Assembly (NCBI GenBank): GCA_020027365.1
Contig: JAHRAJ010000044.1
Span: 1-6,932, forward strand
Source: Cenarchaeum sp.
GTDB lineage: Archaea > Thermoproteota > Nitrososphaeria > Nitrososphaerales > Nitrosopumilaceae
Direction: 5' to 3'
DNA: 6,932 nt
Under the pieces are notes generated by a model. It searched no databases. It saw only the letters and a program-made list of their open reading frames with translations, and was not told the DNA's origin. Shown here piece after piece: positions 6,201-6,932 of the stretch; position 1 is the first letter of the stretch; each line of letters starts with the position of its first letter. Made by a program: the position numbers and the translations under genes.

Positions 6201-6874
6201 CCTGGGGGCGCGATCTCCTCGGCAAAGGCGGCGCACTGGGCCTCCCAGCCGTCGCTGACCGTTGGGTAGCAGAATGCGGCCAGCTGCTCAAGCTCCCACT
6301 CGTAGTCGACGGGCAGGTTGCCGGCGTCGATCTCGGCCTCTATGTGATCGTCGCACATGTCCTCGTGCTCGGGCTGGACGGGGTAGCAGACCTGCGCGGG
6401 ATCCGGGGTGGAGTCGGGCGCCTGCGGGGCGGCGGGCGGCGGCACGGTGCCAACAGCGCCCTGTTCGGCGGGCGGCGGCTGCGTGGAGTTGACGGGGGCG
6501 GCGGGCGGCGTAACGGGCTGTACCGCGCCGCCGACGGCGCCTCCCGCCTGCTGGTTGTTGATGACCATGTACATCACGGTGATGCTTGAATTGGTGTTTA
6601 ATACGCGCTGTATGTCGGTTTCCGCATACGTCGTGTTTCTGGCCAAGACCGACGCGTCTATCCCCACGACAAGGGACGTTCCGTTCTGGGCCGAAAAGAT
6701 TATGGGGATTTGTTCTGTGGCACCGCTGGGGCCACCCTGCGCCGCCCGGAGCATGTAGCTTGTGGCCGCGCTGTGCGCCTCCTGCGCGTCCGTTGCCAGT
6801 GCGGACGGGACAGCGGGTATGAGCATGGTAAAAGCTAGGCATAGCATGAGGACCGGCACCCGCCGATTTATCAT
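3221..6874 (-). CDS. Secreted modular S1-family serine protease with HYR and jelly-roll modules
   Basis: The product has 1217 residues. Residues 1-27 are a Sec signal peptide (RR, hydrophobic core, PSALA before the cut). Residues 28-110 (IPIIFSAQNGTSLVVGIDAS region) resemble a protease pro-region. A Pro/Ala linker follows (112-160), then a Cys-rich segment (163-266). HYR modules lie near 287-367, 562-640 and 817-897, each with ITAPAD near the start and ATDAAGNTATDTQRV near the end. Between them are two jelly-roll modules (about 400-555 and 662-814) that share FSDTF, a paired Cys (448/452; 711/715) and AYLEFGRF. The C-terminal domain (about 931-1217) is a chymotrypsin-fold protease: His977 (in GIVMAGHV), Asp1043 (in SVDAGFIPL) and Ser1129 (in GDSGAPVI). 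Several sequons lie in it (Asn948, 995, 1000, 1064, 1101, 1166). There is no C-terminal membrane anchor. The ATG at 6872-6874 fits the TATA box upstream. HYR modules are known as extracellular adhesion folds; cleavage of proteins at or outside the cell surface is the likely role, and the substrate is unknown. Confidence 0.88.
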   Translation of the reverse strand: MINRRVPVLMLCLAFTMLIPAVPSALATDAQEAHSAATSYMLRAAQGGPSGATEQIPIIFSAQNGTSLVVGIDASVLARNTTYAETDIQRVLNTNSSITVMYMVINNQQAGGAVGGAVQPVTPPAAPVNSTQPPPAEQGAVGTVPPPAAPQAPDSTPDPAQVCYPVQPEHEDMCDDHIEAEIDAGNLPVDYEWELEQLAAFCYPTVSDGWEAQCAAFAEEIAPPGAVGSVLSTADPCTGNSVNNTVCYYYGKYKKECLPTHTHSSCTIYARIINNGGYALPTSAPADTTPPTITAPADITRTVTGDRVTVIYINLGSATASDNSGIAPTVAHSPQSPFRVGTTTVTWTATDAAGNTATDTQRVTVIHNRPTAPTNPAPAPPPPPTSINPAPATIPSSGTNLFSDTFEGSLSKWVLSGDGNWRAHTFDESHRNAPLYTAADRVAESDNCDSTCIMTTRSSIDLRGKSWAYLEFGRFIDRSLDNNEGLRVELYRAGIWNTVYHWTDNGGHDDDRWHKEAYSLSSHLGRTDLKIRFTATSSSPSEEAAVNDVRVVASGSAAPPADTTPPRITAPADIIRTVTSKTPAAVTLGTPTASDNSGTAPKVTNNAPPAFPVGRTTTVTWTATDAAGNTATDTQRVKLTYRAPVPAGVNPTPVTVPSTGAPLFSDTFDGTLSSKWTLTGDGDWRAHTFDESNRNPPLYTTTDRVAEADNCDDTCVMTTRQTIDLRGHTWAYLEFGRFVDRSMDGDEGLKIELYKAGSWKTIYHWTQDNGNADDRWHEEAYSLSDHLGRTDLKIRFTATSSSPSEEAAVNDVRITVPDTVSPSITAPADLTVRSSSPNGTSSVSLGTPTASDNSGTTPAVTDDAPPVFPVGTTTVTWTATDAAGNTATDTQRVTVTYTAPTQQPQQCTAGGSSGDEGGASGQGRPNPSIVCARDVIYGGDLLLQYLTNGTDMRKDGTGTVTIGAIKGSKAGIVMAGHVLEISQTSQIDGFNAVHNYTVSNYTYDTKPSRAPIHLKPALIPTDPQVHVSSSQGVIKKEKGGSVDAGFIPLQSSSTTAVAKVRMQNSSTFTVVDGRLADVPQNARINIYGIHNEASGTLAFKNVTMLDHKSGDRVHTNMGVAQYKSQMGDSGAPVIYHHNNKNRLIGLHTAAICSFTSPSEGLNYIYNYSTAPAGQPLNQAFSYACESKHSFSSNNNTRTWKVFTAWENTKEALNVRLP
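4184..4426 (-). repeat. HYR module 3 of the secreted protease
   Basis: This encodes residues 817-897, an Ig-like HYR fold next to the catalytic domain. Its end, at 4200-4261, is identical base for base over 62 bp to 4968-5029 in HYR module 2. A Thr/Gln/Pro- and Gly/Ser-rich linker then leads into the protease domain. Confidence 0.8.
4433..4891 (-). repeat. Jelly-roll module 2 of the secreted protease
   Basis: This encodes residues 662-814, a beta-sandwich module of the MAM/carbohydrate-binding-like kind, starting LFSDTFDG and with the Cys pair 711/715 in DNCDDTC. The stretch at 4437-4520 is identical over 84 bp to 5226-5309 in module 1. Assignment to a named domain family is uncertain; the duplication is certain. 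Confidence 0.75.
4955..5191 (-). repeat. HYR module 2 of the secreted protease
   Basis: This encodes residues 562-640, starting DTTPPRITAPADI and closing with ATDAAGNTATDTQRV. It sits between the two jelly-roll modules, joined by a short Pro-rich linker to the second. The shared 62-bp block (4968-5029) matches module 3 exactly and module 1 with a few changes. Confidence 0.8.
5210..5677 (-). repeat. Jelly-roll module 1 of the secreted protease
   Basis: This encodes residues 400-555, starting LFSDTFEG and with the Cys pair 448/452 in DNCDSTC. It follows a poly-Pro linker (residues 378-384). Its closing part, SEEAAVNDVRV, is encoded in the 84-bp block shared with module 2. Confidence 0.75.
5774..6016 (-). 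repeat. HYR module 1 of the secreted protease
   Basis: This encodes residues 287-367, starting DTTPPTITAPADI. It is the most diverged of the three HYR copies in its middle (TVIYINLGSATASDNSG) but keeps the same closing TATDAAGNTATDTQRV motif. It follows the Cys-rich N-terminal segment. Confidence 0.8.
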
Positions 6875-6896
6875 GGACTTACAAGGTAGGTATCAC

Positions 6897-6904
6897 TATA
6901 TAAA
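6897..6904 (-). promoter_or_regulatory. TATA box of the protease operon (leaderless transcript expected)
   Basis: The minus strand reads TTTATATA here, beginning 30 and ending 23 bases upstream of the ATG at 6874. Archaeal TATA boxes lie about 25-30 bases upstream of the transcription start, so the transcript should begin at or very near the start codon. No Shine-Dalgarno sequence is present in the gap, in agreement with a leaderless first gene. Confidence 0.65.
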
Positions 6905-6932
6905 GATCTATAATCATTTCACTGTTGTCCGC

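Noticed and set aside
5774..6589. A long plus-strand open frame of 271 codons opposite the protease gene
   Set aside because: Its translation is an Arg/Gly/Val-rich low-complexity product typical of the antisense of GC-rich DNA, while the minus strand there encodes recognisable HYR and Cys-rich segments.
6288..6842. A 184-codon minus-strand frame inside the protease gene
   Set aside because: It is an off-frame reading of the signal peptide and N-terminal region, rich in Arg and Gly and without domain features.
1..6932. tRNA, rRNA or other structured RNA genes
   Set aside because: No cloverleaf arms with a recognisable T-loop and no conserved rRNA stretches were seen on either strand.

Overview
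The window looks archaeal, most likely a GC-rich member of the Thaumarchaeota/Nitrososphaerota such as a Cenarchaeum-like lineage. The support is indirect: an archaeal TATA box placed for a leaderless transcript, T-run termination without a stem, a small type-1 copper protein of the kind these ammonia oxidisers carry in numbers, and a secreted repeat protein with HYR modules. The species-level guess is inference from base composition and gene content; no marker gene is present.

Layout. Positions 1-655 are AT-richer and hold only damaged or incomplete minus-strand coding sequence: the N-terminal part of a zinc-ribbon (DUF4145-type) protein that runs off the left edge and has an in-frame stop near its start, a coding-like remnant spread over three frames (217-589), and a 181-bp segment bounded by 33-bp imperfect inverted repeats (418-598). 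Positions 656-1039 carry a minus-strand cupredoxin whose 5' end seems lost. Less than 50 bp away and facing the other way is a plus-strand IS630-type transposase (1088-1801), also without its 5' end, so a rearrangement breakpoint is likely between them. A 70-codon plus-strand ORF of uncertain status follows, then a palindrome with direct repeats (1995-2050) and a T-rich terminator (about 2099-2120).

The right two thirds (2155-6874) is a two-gene minus-strand operon driven by a TATA box at 6897-6904. The first gene encodes a 1217-residue secreted modular protein: signal peptide, possible pro-region, Cys-rich segment, alternating HYR and jelly-roll modules, and a C-terminal chymotrypsin-fold (S1) serine protease domain with an intact His-Asp-Ser set. 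The second overlaps it by 17 bp and encodes a 360-residue protein with one N-terminal membrane anchor and a Cys-rich C-terminal half. I infer that they act together at the cell surface: a soluble or loosely bound adhesive protease and a membrane-tethered partner that could anchor, mature, restrain or be cleaved by it. This pair is the most interesting content of the window.
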